Shown here: positions 21,575 through 31,900 of the stretch, piece by piece | Numbering within the stretch: position 1 is the first letter of the stretch | Layout: every line of letters begins with the position of its first letter | Origin: a virus | Strand: one strand, 5' to 3' | IMG/VR virus record: IMGVR_UViG_3300020214_000001 | Span: 1-42,764 of that record | DNA: 42,764 bases | Position numbers and translations under genes: made by a program | The notes under the pieces: model-generated | Told to the model about the DNA's origin: nothing | Database searches by the model: none | Seen by the model: only the letters and a program-made list of their open reading frames with translations

Positions 21575-23601
21575 TGCCGCCTCCGTTGTTTAACGAGCAG
21601 CTTGACGACCCGCTGTTGCTGGACGGGATGGCGGATTTTCGAGGGGGTGCAAACCGCATGACGGCCCCTCATTTGCTCTTGCTAAACCAGTTTCACCAAG
21701 CTCGCAACATGGTGCTTGACCCCGGCGGCAATTTGCGGACTCGCGGAGGCACAGTGCGCGTGACCTTGATGCCCGGCTGTGACCGCTTGGCGGCGCTAAA
21801 TCTTGATGGACTCGGCACAAAATTGCTAGGGTCAGGTCCAAACACAGCCCGGCACACGACGTTGTTTGCGCCAGAACCAGCCGCGTCACCACTGTCTTTT
21901 TCTGGGTTAATTGGTGTTTCGACTTTGCTACAAGGCGGCAATCGTGGGTTTTCTGTCAGCGCAGACGAAGTGTGGGAGTATGACGGAACTAGACTTTATA
22001 AGCTCCGCCATCTGACGGTGGCCCTGACGGAGAAAGGCAGCGGCTACACAACGGCTCCCAACGTAACTGTGATTCCGGCCTCCGGCGAGACGCCGGTGGA
22101 AGCGGCGGTTGTCGTAGCCACGCTAGGCCAAGATGACGACGCGGATAAGGTTGTGGCCGTAAACGTGATTAACCCCGGGCGGGGCTATGTCGGACAGCCG
22201 ACCATTAGCATCGAAGCCCCGGAAGCCGGGGAAGTTGCGCGGGCCACCGCCACCATACGGGTGCCGCCCAAGGGTCCTCATGCAGTCTGGCATACAAACC
22301 GATTGATGGTGGCTTCTGGCGAGACACTCTATGTCTCGGACTTTTTTACGCCCGGCTACTTTGCCGCGAACAATTCTTTGCGCGTGGGCGGCGACGGCCA
22401 CCCCATTACCGGCCTCAAGGCGTGGGACAATTTTAACCTTCTTGTTTTCAAAGGATTGACAACTTGGCTGGTTACAACTGACCCGCTGTTACCTGTGGGG
22501 CAATGGCCGGTGGAAAGAATCAGCAGCAGCGTAGGTTGTTCGGCTTCGCGGACAGCGGTGCAGGTGGGCGCGGATGTCTGGTGGCTGTCAGGACAGGGCG
22601 TTGTTTCGGTTCGCCGCATGGCGCAAGAAACGCAGCGCGAGATTTCCAGTTCTATTTCCTTGCCGGTTGCAGATGTGGTGCGCCGCATTAACTGGTCTGC
22701 CGCCGAAACAGCGAGTGCCGTTTACTTTGACAACAAAGTTCTGTTTGCTTTGCCGCTGGACAACGCCACAACGCCGAATGCGTTGCTTGTCTATGACACG
22801 CTGGCGCAAATTTGGTTGGATGAGTGGACGGGCCTCGCAGCCGCAGATATGGAAGTAGTTGTCTCCGTTAATGGCCCCGAGTTGCTTCTGCTTGTGAACG
22901 GGCGGGTCGTTCGCTACAACGACGCCCGGTTGGTGGACGACGCCCCAGATGTGGTAGACACGCTAACCAACCTTATTCCTTCTGGGGCGCAGTTCATCAA
23001 CAATGTTTACACGCTAACCGGGTTGCGGGCTGGGGCGCGTTATCGTTGGGTTCAACCCCCCTTTGGAGAACCGTCACTAATTAACGGAAGTGTCACACTG
23101 ACAAGTTCGGGTGAGTTTACCGCAAACAGTACCGGGAGCGTCGTTTTGAACAAGGCTGTCACAACCCCGCCCGGGTCGAACGTAGTAGTTTCGATGGTGA
23201 ATTTTATTGCAGATACAGCAGAGATTTCAAGCCAGATAGATTTTCGTGCGGCGATGTTTAATGAGATACTTACGCCTAAAACTTTGTTCAATGTAGAAGC
23301 TGAATTTACTGCAAGTTCTACTGCGGCGACGTTGTCCTTCCGCGTGGATGAAGGCGAGTTTCGAGCGGCTGAGACATTCGCGCAGACTGGTCGCGCCCTG
23401 CTTCGGTTGCCTTTTAAGTTGAATACTATTCCGCCGCCCAAACTCGTTGAGCCGGGAAATTTAAGTGTCACCCGGATGCGGCTTGCCCCCGCTGGGTTCC
23501 GGTATCTTCAACCTCGGCTGATGGCGACCAAAGACCGACTTAGCATCCGGTCATTGAAGCTCACCGCGTTTGCCGACACAATGGTCTTGGTTAGTCAATG
23601 A
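21574..23601 (+). CDS. Tail nozzle / tail tube protein B-like (T7 gp12-type, inferred)
   Basis: 675 residues. The opening 'PLLLDGMADFRGGANRMTAPHLLLLNQFHQARNMVLDPGGNLRTRGGT' is the characteristic start of large podoviral tail proteins built on a beta-propeller. Repeated propeller-like blades follow ('GPHAVWHTNRLMVASGETLYVSDFFTPGYF', 'GLKAWDNFNLLVFKGLTTWLVTTDP', 'AVQVGADVWWLSGQGVVSVRRM', 'NALLVYDTLAQIWLDEWTGL'). The C-terminal 200 residues form further beta domains. It would make the distal tail through which DNA leaves. Assignment comes from these motifs, size and the connector gene upstream. Confidence 0.72.
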   Translation: MPPPLFNEQLDDPLLLDGMADFRGGANRMTAPHLLLLNQFHQARNMVLDPGGNLRTRGGTVRVTLMPGCDRLAALNLDGLGTKLLGSGPNTARHTTLFAPEPAASPLSFSGLIGVSTLLQGGNRGFSVSADEVWEYDGTRLYKLRHLTVALTEKGSGYTTAPNVTVIPASGETPVEAAVVVATLGQDDDADKVVAVNVINPGRGYVGQPTISIEAPEAGEVARATATIRVPPKGPHAVWHTNRLMVASGETLYVSDFFTPGYFAANNSLRVGGDGHPITGLKAWDNFNLLVFKGLTTWLVTTDPLLPVGQWPVERISSSVGCSASRTAVQVGADVWWLSGQGVVSVRRMAQETQREISSSISLPVADVVRRINWSAAETASAVYFDNKVLFALPLDNATTPNALLVYDTLAQIWLDEWTGLAAADMEVVVSVNGPELLLLVNGRVVRYNDARLVDDAPDVVDTLTNLIPSGAQFINNVYTLTGLRAGARYRWVQPPFGEPSLINGSVTLTSSGEFTANSTGSVVLNKAVTTPPGSNVVVSMVNFIADTAEISSQIDFRAAMFNEILTPKTLFNVEAEFTASSTAATLSFRVDEGEFRAAETFAQTGRALLRLPFKLNTIPPPKLVEPGNLSVTRMRLAPAGFRYLQPRLMATKDRLSIRSLKLTAFADTMVLVSQ

Positions 23602-23996
23602 ACATTTTAACTGTCACCGCCTTTATCGTCCGCCACCACGGGATTGCCCGTGGCTGGGGCGGGCGCACCGTGCTGCCGTGGCTGCGCTGGTTTGCCGATG
23701 ACGGTCGAATGGCCCATGTCACTGACAAGCGGGGGCGGCTCGTGGCCGTGGGCCTTGCCCGCTGCGTGCAGCACGCCCAAGACGCCCGCGACTTTTACTG
23801 TCACGACGAAGCTGGCCCGGTTGTCTTCGTGGACCTTGTAGTGTCTTGCGCTAAAGGTGCAATGGCAGCTTTATGGGCAGCCTTAAAAATTCGTTTTGGC
23901 GAGCGTGCCCGCATTGTCTGGCAACGCCCGTGGGGCTTGGAACAGTTTCGTTCGTTTGATTTTGTTCGCACGGAAAAACTCATTAAACCTTATTGA
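23598..23996 (+). CDS. Small protein downstream of the tail nozzle, possibly GNAT-like
   Basis: 132 residues overlapping the nozzle stop by four bases (ATGA). The C-terminal half reads 'GPVVFVDLVVSCAKGAMAALWAALKIRFGERARIVWQRP...FRSFDFVRTEKLI': a beta strand, a helix over a ligand-binding turn and a strand, as in acyltransferase-like (GNAT) folds. Similar small proteins occur next to tail genes in podoviruses. No catalytic residues can be assigned. It may be a structural or maturation accessory. Confidence 0.6.
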   Translation: MNILTVTAFIVRHHGIARGWGGRTVLPWLRWFADDGRMAHVTDKRGRLVAVGLARCVQHAQDARDFYCHDEAGPVVFVDLVVSCAKGAMAALWAALKIRFGERARIVWQRPWGLEQFRSFDFVRTEKLIKPY

Positions 23997-24002
23997 TACT
24001 TT

Positions 24003-24893
24003 ATGGGCGGCGGCTCTCTTCCTTCTCCTCCTCCTCCTCCTGACGTGGGCAAAGCTACGCGCGATAGTATTTTTGCGGACATTGAATCGTTGCCTGCAAG
24101 GCGTAGAATTGCGATGGCCTCTGCGCTGGGGCAGCGTGGTTCGTATGTACTCGGTGACAAAACTTTGTCTTTTGATTTTACCGGCCAGTCAGACGCAGAT
24201 TATATGCGGGCGGCAGACGCCACGTCGCGGGAAAGTGCCTTCTTTAACGCGCAAACCGCGATTGACCTTCAAAACCAGTTTGGTTCGCAGTTTATTGCCC
24301 AAGGGCGGGAGCAGCTTCGACAAGCCGACCCCATTGGTTTTGCGTTGCGCGAGGCTGTGGGCAAACGAGTTTCTAGTGAATACAACATGGGCGGGGCTAC
24401 TTCGGATGCTGAACGGCGTCAGGTGTCTCAATCTGTTTTTGCCAATCAAGCCCGCTCTGGCAATGCCTTTGGCGTTGCCGCCGGGGTGGACGAAGTGATG
24501 GCTCAGGCGGATTATCGCCGCGCGTTGGAGCAACAACGTCTTTCTAACGCAGGCAACTTCCTCGCGGGCACGGCCCCGCAGGCAGAGTTTGGCCAGCTTC
24601 GCAACGCTCAGGCGCAGGCTGCGCCGCTTGCTGTTGGCTCATTTACCGCCCCAATGCTTAACCCTAACGCCGGGGCACAGGGGCAACAGTTTACGTCGCA
24701 AATTTACGGCACGCAAATGCAGGGGTACTCCGCGCAGTTGCAAGCGCAAGCCTCAAGACCTAACCCGTGGATGCAAGGCTTGGGCATTGCTATCGGTGCC
24801 GTCACCTCGCTTGCCACGGCGGGCATTGGTGCGGCGGCATTCACTACGGCGGCAAGCTCTCTTGCAGCGGCGTCGAGTAGGAAAGGTTACTAA
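24003..24893 (+). CDS. Internal virion (ejection-type) protein, putative
   Basis: 296 residues. The N-terminus is 'GGGSLPSPPPPPD', then a long Gln/Ala-rich helical region ('RESAFFNAQTAIDLQNQFGSQFIAQGREQLRQADPIGFALREAVGKRV', 'QAQAAPLAVGSF') and a hydrophobic Gly/Ala C-terminal segment 'GLGIAIGAVTSLATAGIGAAAFTTAASSLAAA'. Such helical proteins with a membrane-active tail, encoded between the tail and a giant internal protein, are typical ejection proteins that form a conduit through the host envelope. Assignment by architecture and order. Confidence 0.62.
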   Translation: MGGGSLPSPPPPPDVGKATRDSIFADIESLPARRRIAMASALGQRGSYVLGDKTLSFDFTGQSDADYMRAADATSRESAFFNAQTAIDLQNQFGSQFIAQGREQLRQADPIGFALREAVGKRVSSEYNMGGATSDAERRQVSQSVFANQARSGNAFGVAAGVDEVMAQADYRRALEQQRLSNAGNFLAGTAPQAEFGQLRNAQAQAAPLAVGSFTAPMLNPNAGAQGQQFTSQIYGTQMQGYSAQLQAQASRPNPWMQGLGIAIGAVTSLATAGIGAAAFTTAASSLAAASSRKGY

Positions 24894-24902
24894 TCTTATT
24901 TT

Positions 24903-25895
24903 ATGCGCAACGACTTACTTGACGGATTTCGAGCAGGAATGCAGGCGTTCGCGCCGCTCAATGAGGCTGTGCTGCAACGCAAGCGTGACGAGTACGGTGC
25001 CGCGCAAAGAATGGGGGAACTGCGCTTGCAGGCCGCACTGGCGGAGGAGGCGCAGGTCAGGCAGCAGAAGTTCACTCAGGAGGAGAACGAGAGGGGCCGA
25101 ACTGCCACTAAAGAGGAAAACGAAAAGGCCCGGCGTCACGAGCTTGAACAGAAATTAAGGGACCTTAGAGCACAAGAACTGCGTGAGATAGACGCCCGGA
25201 TTCACGCTGCAAATGAGAATAAGCTAAACCGAAAAAGCAATGAAGAAATTGCTAAAGGCGACCGGGCCGTCCGCGCCCAAACGGCGGTGTTGCAAAGTCT
25301 TACCGCGCAAGAATCCGTTGACGAACAGAGGCGTCAGTTTGACCTGAAACAACCGGGGACTGAGGCCGAGGTTCTTATGGAGAAGCTGGCAGAGATTCGG
25401 GAAAAAATGGACCGTATGCGGGCAGTAATTGAGAACCCAAATCTTTCTGAAGAAACTAGGAGACAGACGGCCATCAGGTTCGGCGCTTTTGCAGACGGCA
25501 TGAAAATTTTTAACTCAAAGATGATGCAAGTGGTAGCGGACCCAAAAACGAACCTCAACGACATCCAAAGCGCCGTAAAAGGATGGTTTCAGGCGCCGCC
25601 GCCGCCGCCGCACTACTCGACGGTGACTGACATCATGGGTGCTACACGCCCGGGGGTTGTCATTCCCGGAAGCGGCACGAACGGCCCCGTCTTAATGATG
25701 CTCCCGCAGGTTAATCCGGACGGAACGCCCTTCGGCGGTAGCGGTAGCGGTAGCGGTACCAACGTCTTTGGCGTGCCGGGTTCTGGCAAAACTGGCGGCG
25801 GCAACACGCCCGCGAACTTCAAGTATCCGAGGTCTACCGGCGGCCAGACCAACGATGTCCCCGTGCTAAACCCATACACTCCGCGCAAACAATAG
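24903..25895 (+). CDS. Coiled-coil internal virion protein, putative
   Basis: 330 residues. About residues 10-210 are almost continuous charged helix ('EEAQVRQQKFTQEENERGRTATKEENEKARRHELEQKLRDLRAQELREIDARIHAANENK'), a long coiled coil. The C-terminal third is low-complexity, rich in Pro and Gly ('FQAPPPPPHYSTV', 'GGSGSGSGTNVFGVPGSGKTGGGNTPANF'). 'GSGKTGGG' looks like a P-loop but lies in disordered Gly/Ser sequence and is probably chance. It sits between two putative internal proteins and is probably part of the ejected core. Confidence 0.62.
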   Translation: MRNDLLDGFRAGMQAFAPLNEAVLQRKRDEYGAAQRMGELRLQAALAEEAQVRQQKFTQEENERGRTATKEENEKARRHELEQKLRDLRAQELREIDARIHAANENKLNRKSNEEIAKGDRAVRAQTAVLQSLTAQESVDEQRRQFDLKQPGTEAEVLMEKLAEIREKMDRMRAVIENPNLSEETRRQTAIRFGAFADGMKIFNSKMMQVVADPKTNLNDIQSAVKGWFQAPPPPPHYSTVTDIMGATRPGVVIPGSGTNGPVLMMLPQVNPDGTPFGGSGSGSGTNVFGVPGSGKTGGGNTPANFKYPRSTGGQTNDVPVLNPYTPRKQ

Positions 25896-25913
25896 TAACA
25901 GCAGCAGCAGTCT

Positions 25914-28900
25914 ATGGACCCAATCACCGGAGTTAGCCCGCTGCTTGCCCGACAATGGGCGCTGATGCGCGAGAAGACTCGCGCAGAAGGCGGCTGGGAC
26001 CCGTGGACCCCCGAGCAACGCGCCAACGCGGTAGCAAATTTCTCTAACCAATGGCTCGACGCCAACCCGGAAAATCTGGGCGTGAAGGTCGCTGTGGCCG
26101 ATTTCCAACGCCGGATTGCCCAGCAGGAGGAAGCGCGTGCCGCGCGTAATGTTAATGTTCTTACCCCTTTGACTGCCGCAGCTCCGCAAAGCTACGACTT
26201 CACCATTCAGCCGCAGCCCTATACGCCCACGGCCAACCCATCCCAGACAAACATGGTGGAATACGCGCCCGCCGCCGTCGCGCCGAGGAATCAGAATAGC
26301 TTTTTCGGTGACATCGAGCGGGGCTGGGATGACAAGGGCGAGCGGGTCGCACAGTCCTTGTTGCTTAGTACGGGGCAGTTCTCCAAGGACGACCTCAAGC
26401 GCCAGTTCGCGGACGAGTATGTAAAAGAGCAGTTGTCTGACACGTATGAGAAGCCGCCGAGCTTTATTCCTCATTTAGCGGGTGAACTGGCCCGCACCGT
26501 CACGGGCACCGCGCTCGCAACGGGCGCAGGCTACGGCCTTGGTGGTCTTTTGTGGGCTGGTTCAGTCGAAGGCACCGCTGCGCGGATGCAGTCGTGGCGG
26601 GACAACACTTTCTCGGCAGCAGACAATCTTGAAAATTTTGACAGTGCGTTCGACAAAGCATCCGGCATTGCCACCCGGGCGGGTGTTTTGATGGGTGGCG
26701 CGTCAATGGTGCCCGTGCCCCTTGTTGTCGGCTCGCTTGGCAAGGGCACCGCAGTAAAGGGTCTTGTGCAAAGCGTTGCGCCCGGCATGGCAAACGTGGC
26801 GACAAAAGCGGCAGAAACCGCCGCTGGGAAAGCCGTGGATGCGGCGGGCAAAAAGTTGTTTGGCTCATCAGCGGCGGCATTGGACCGCTATCTCCTCAAA
26901 GACTCCACGCTGACCGGCGCGGCCCGCTTTGCGGCGCAAACAGGGAGGTTGGCGGCGCTGTCGGGGGTGGAAAACGTCGCTGCCGAAAGCGCAAACATTG
27001 GGCAGGAACTCCTGTCAGGCAGCGAAAACACGCGGGGCGGTTCGGTAGGCGGGCGGCTCGGCATGGCGGGCGTGACTGGCAGCGTCATCTCGGCTGCCCA
27101 TAGCGCCGGTGGCAAAGTCTTCAAAGCAACCAAAGACGGCACTTTGATTGACGGAAATTTGTTCGCTGACGAGAACTTGGCGGGCGCGGTGAACTTCATC
27201 CTGTCTGACAAGTGGAAGACCGCACGCGGCGACCAAGCCGCGACGGCCCGGCTGGCGAAGGCGATGGCGACCCCGGAAGGGGAAGTCGTCTCGGCGGTCG
27301 GGGATGCGGCCACCGTGGGCAACCCGGTGTTCGACGCCATCACGCGCAAGAATCCCAGCTTTGAGGCTAAGTTCACGGACGAGCAGCCCGCCAGTTCGCC
27401 GGACGCGCTAGGTCACGCCGCCGAGAAGCTGGTGACGTTTTTCCAACGCTACGGGCGAGTGACCAGCGCAGAGCAGGCGGCGACCGTGCTGCACGAGGCG
27501 GGACACGTCCATCTGGACACCCTTGCGCCCCGCTTGCAGGACGTTCTGTTCGACAAGTTTCGCGCGGAAATGACGACCGGGGACAGCCCGTTGCTTCGGG
27601 GGCTGACCAAGGAGGGCAAGCCAGTCGAACAGGGTTGGGTGGACCCGCAGGTGGTGAAGTTTTGGGAGAAGTCACAGGACGCTTCGCTCACGCCTGCCCA
27701 ACGGGCGGAGTTCGCCAACAAGGCGTTCCGCGAGTGGTATTCCGAGCGCATGGTTTTTCAAGAGCAGGCGTGGGCCGAACGCCGGGTTGACCGGGCAACG
27801 GACACCTCTGTTTTTGGTCGCCTGCTTAACGACATTAGCGCCCGCGCCGAGATGGTTGGCCGGGCGATGGGCCTCTCTGACCCGCTCGGCTTCCGCCGGA
27901 CATTGGACGAGGGACCCAACGCGGACCCCGTCAACGCCACCCTTCCAATGGTGATGGAGAAGCTCGGAGCAAAAGTTGAACCGCCAGTTTCTAAAAAACC
28001 TTTTGCCGAGTCTAACCTTGCTCCGGGCGTGCTTATTGGCACCCCGCCCAAAGACGCTAGTTCAGACGGGCAGACGTTGTTTGGGTCGCCAGAAACCCTA
28101 CGGGCAGCAATTCTCGGCGAGACGCCGACAACTCCGAAGTCGGTGCTGGACGCCATGCCCGCCGACGACGTGGCCCGCCTGCGCCGGGAAAACCTGCGTC
28201 AGAGCTTTGAGGAGCTGGCTGCGCCGCCCGTGGACCCGCGCCTGCCCGCCCGCTACCAGCCGGAGGAAGGGGTCGCGGCCAATGTCCAGACAGCCGAACG
28301 CCGCCTACTTGCCCGCGAGCTGCGAGCCAAGCTGGAAGCCGAGCAGCCCAAGCCTGCCGAGGTTGCGCCACCCAAGCCTGCCGAGGTTGCCGCAGAAGCC
28401 CCGCCCGCGCCGCGTCTCGTAAAAAGCGCGGACGAGGAAGGTGGATTCTCCGCGTCGCCAGTCCCGTTGTCTCCCCGCACGGGAGAGGAGTTCAAGCTCG
28501 CGCCGAACGACCCGGCCTACAACTACCGGATGGATGCGACGCAGCCCATGATTACGATGGGCGACAAGGTGTCCTTCGTGCAGACGATTGAGAAGACCAC
28601 CAAGTCGGGGCGCACAAAACGTGTGCCCGGCCCCCGACTATTCGGCACGGTAGAGGGCTTCACCGAGGGTGGTCAAATCACCGTGCGCGTCTCCGAAGAA
28701 GGTCGCACGGGTGACTACTTTATGAACTTCAACTCGGGGCGTTTGCTGCGCCGCGAGGCCGCCCCGGAAGCCAAAGCCCCCGCTCCGGTGCCCGAAGCCC
28801 CGTCTGCGCCGCTTATCCGCGCGGCGGGCGAGAAGGTAGGCCGTGGCGAAGCCATGACCTACGACGAGAAGATGGCCCTACGCGCGGCCATTGAGCAGGA

Positions 28901-31900
28901 GACAGAGCAGGCACGGCTGGCCCGGCGCAGCGCGTTGGACGACCTTAGCACGCGCAAGCGCACCCTCTCGCCCGCCGATGAGGCAAGGCTCGACCAGTTG
29001 GCAGCAATCATGGACACGGGCATGGCGTCCAAACAGCAGGCCAAGGAATACCGCGCACTGCGCGAGGCCAAGCAAGCCGCTGCCAAACCGCCGCCGGAAG
29101 AAGTCTTGGAAAACAACCGGCTGGGCTGGGCCGACCGGCACAACGGCTGGCTGTTGCCCGACGGCAGGTTCATCGAAACCGAGCCAGCGGCAGCGGTCTA
29201 TTTTCGAGGATTTGACGGAGAACTGCGCCCCGGCTCGCACGGCGAGGTTGCCCTTGCGTGGCTGCAACAGAACGACCCCCAAGCACTTCAACAGTTTCGC
29301 CCCCCTTTCAACGACGATGCTGTGGAGAGCGAGATGTTCCGGCGCGGCTGGGTCCGCATCGCCGAAGGCGGGCAAGTCAACTATTTGCAGGGCAAGCCCA
29401 ACCAGAGGCAGGAAGCTGTCTTGGCGGAATGGTCGGCTGAGGCAGCCAAGACGGAAGGGGAACCGATTAAATGGTCGCGCGTTGCCCCCGGCAACAGCCC
29501 CAAGCGAAGGGTTGACGGCTCTCTAACTAGCGCGTGGATTCGTGAAGCCAACCTTGGGGGCGGTGGCGAGGACCAGCTCTCTGTACGCAAGCGGCTAGAC
29601 GACGATGAAGTCGAGTTGCGTCTATCCGCCGCCACGGGGCAAATTCCCGGTCTAAACCAACTGCAAAAACGGGCAGCACGCGGCGGCCCCGATGGGCGAG
29701 TAGCGCAGCAACTTCTGTCCGACACAGCTACCGACGCGCTAAACCACTACTTCGCCAACACGGACTTAATAGTAGTTTCAACCCCAACGATGGGCGTGTT
29801 CGGTAGCGCATACGAACCGTCAGTTAATGTGCAAGTGCGAGGTTCAGAAGAATCTTTGGCCCACGCCCTTGCTGGCGCGGTCAGGTTCGGGCGCAATTTC
29901 TCTCAGAAACAAGTTCACGTTTTACGCAACGCGCCGGACGACGCAGTCATCGGCGCAAACACAACCGACGGGTCGCGGGTGGTCCCGTTCTACACGTTTG
30001 AACTCAAGCAACCACTGTCCGCGCCGCAAGTCCAAAAACTCGCAAAAGATTCCCGCCTAGAAGGTTTCACGATTGACGGCAACAAATTGGAAATTTATTA
30101 TGCAGAAGACATACATGACACCGCCGGACTCCGAGCCTTCAAAGAAGGCATCCAACGCGCCGAAGCATCCCTTGGCAGTAATGCACGAGGAGTTACTAGC
30201 ACATTTTCGCGCCTCTGGTCTTACGGTAAAGGAGGGCCAGAAACAGTTCCCTACGGACGGGTTCCAGATAAACTTCCAGCCACACCGGAAAGACGAGACA
30301 ACCCCATCGCCCGACGAATCGCCGCGCGATTAGTTGAGCGGGACGTAGTGGGTGCCCACCCGGCAAGCCGTCTCACCCCCGAACAAGACGCCTATCAAAC
30401 ACGGGTGGCGGATGAGTTTAGCAGGCTTCCGCTAGACGACCTTGAAAACCCGAGCGTCAACCGGGCATATGCCGCGCTGGCGGCAGAACTAAAGGACCAA
30501 TACCGGAGCTTACCCGTTCGTGTAGAGACGTGGCCCGGAAAAGAACAGCCCTACGAAAACTCGGCGGCGATGCGCCGGGACATTTTCGACAACAACCACC
30601 TTTTCATTTTTGGGACCGACAAGAATACTTTCGGCCCCAAGGGGGCAAAATACAGCGACGACCATCCTTTGTTGCAGGAATCGTCCTTCAAGGATGTCAA
30701 CGGTCGTCGGTTACTCGTGAATGACCTCCTTCGCGCGGTTCACGATTATTTTGCTCACACGATGAGCCGCGCCGAGTTTGGCCCGCTGGGGGAGGAAGCC
30801 GCATGGCGAATCCACATGGAAATGACGCGCAGCCCGTGGGCGCGTTGGGCGTTGACTACGGAAACACGCGGCCAAAACTCTTGGGTCAACTTTGGGCCGC
30901 ACCGTGAGTGGAACCGGGCGCACCCTAAAGAAACCCGTTACGCAGAACAAAAGACTGCGTTGCTGCCGATTGAGTTCACGAAGCTGGGCGACCCGAGACT
31001 CGACGCGGAAATGGACGCTGCTTACGATAGAGGAAATTTCTCTCGACGCAAACTTCCGTCTGGGCCAACGCCGACCGCCGAGCCGCGCGACTTCCCCGAG
31101 CGGGCCGGACGCGCCGACCCCGAGCTGGGCCGCATCAACGCGGCGCGGCCTGACATCCACTTCTACGAGCCGCAAACCATCACGGACGGCATCGCCGCCG
31201 CTTCGGGCAAAGCCGATGCTGCGTTAGACGCATCCCTCGCCGCGCTCAACGCTAAGGTAGAAACGGACACGTTAAACAACTTCCTTGTCCTCGACGGACT
31301 TGAACGGATGCGCCGGGCTTTAGACGCGGGTGACACGGCTAAGGCAGAGAGTGTCTATGACACTTTGTCAAAAGCCGGGACTACTCTCGGCCAGTTGCTC
31401 CGCCAATTTGCAGAGTTCCGCACGCCCAAGACGCCGGAAAATGTGGTGGCTTTGGTGGAGCTGGGCCTTGCAAAGCGCGGGCTGCGGTTGCAGGACGGGC
31501 AGAAGACCCGGCTGCGCGGGTTGGTGGATGCTTCTGAAACCGCCCGGAACGATTACGAGACTGCGGCAGAAGCAGCCCTTACAAACCCGGCGGCTGTGGA
31601 AAAAGATTTTCGCGCAGTGGACAAGCTGGAACTAGCCGCCGGGCAAGCCGAGCGCGAGTGGCGGCGTTACGCAACCGTAATGTTCCCGCGCGAGTCCCTG
31701 TCCCGCGACTTGCTCGCGGTTATCCAAGGCAACCTGCTCACGGCCAAGTCCACGGTCAGGAACTTCTGGCACAACTACGCGACTGGCTCGGTTCGCCTGC
31801 CCTCCCGGCAGTTGGGCGCCATGGTGGACGCAGCGGTGAGCGCAGCCCAAGGCCGGGAGCGTTCGCTTTCCGGCGTGTCACTGACCGAGGCCCAATGGTT

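Noticed and set aside
25500-25895. P-loop ATPase motif 'GSGKTGGG' in the coiled-coil protein
   Set aside because: It lies in a disordered Gly/Ser repeat tail, with no Walker B or ATPase fold around it.
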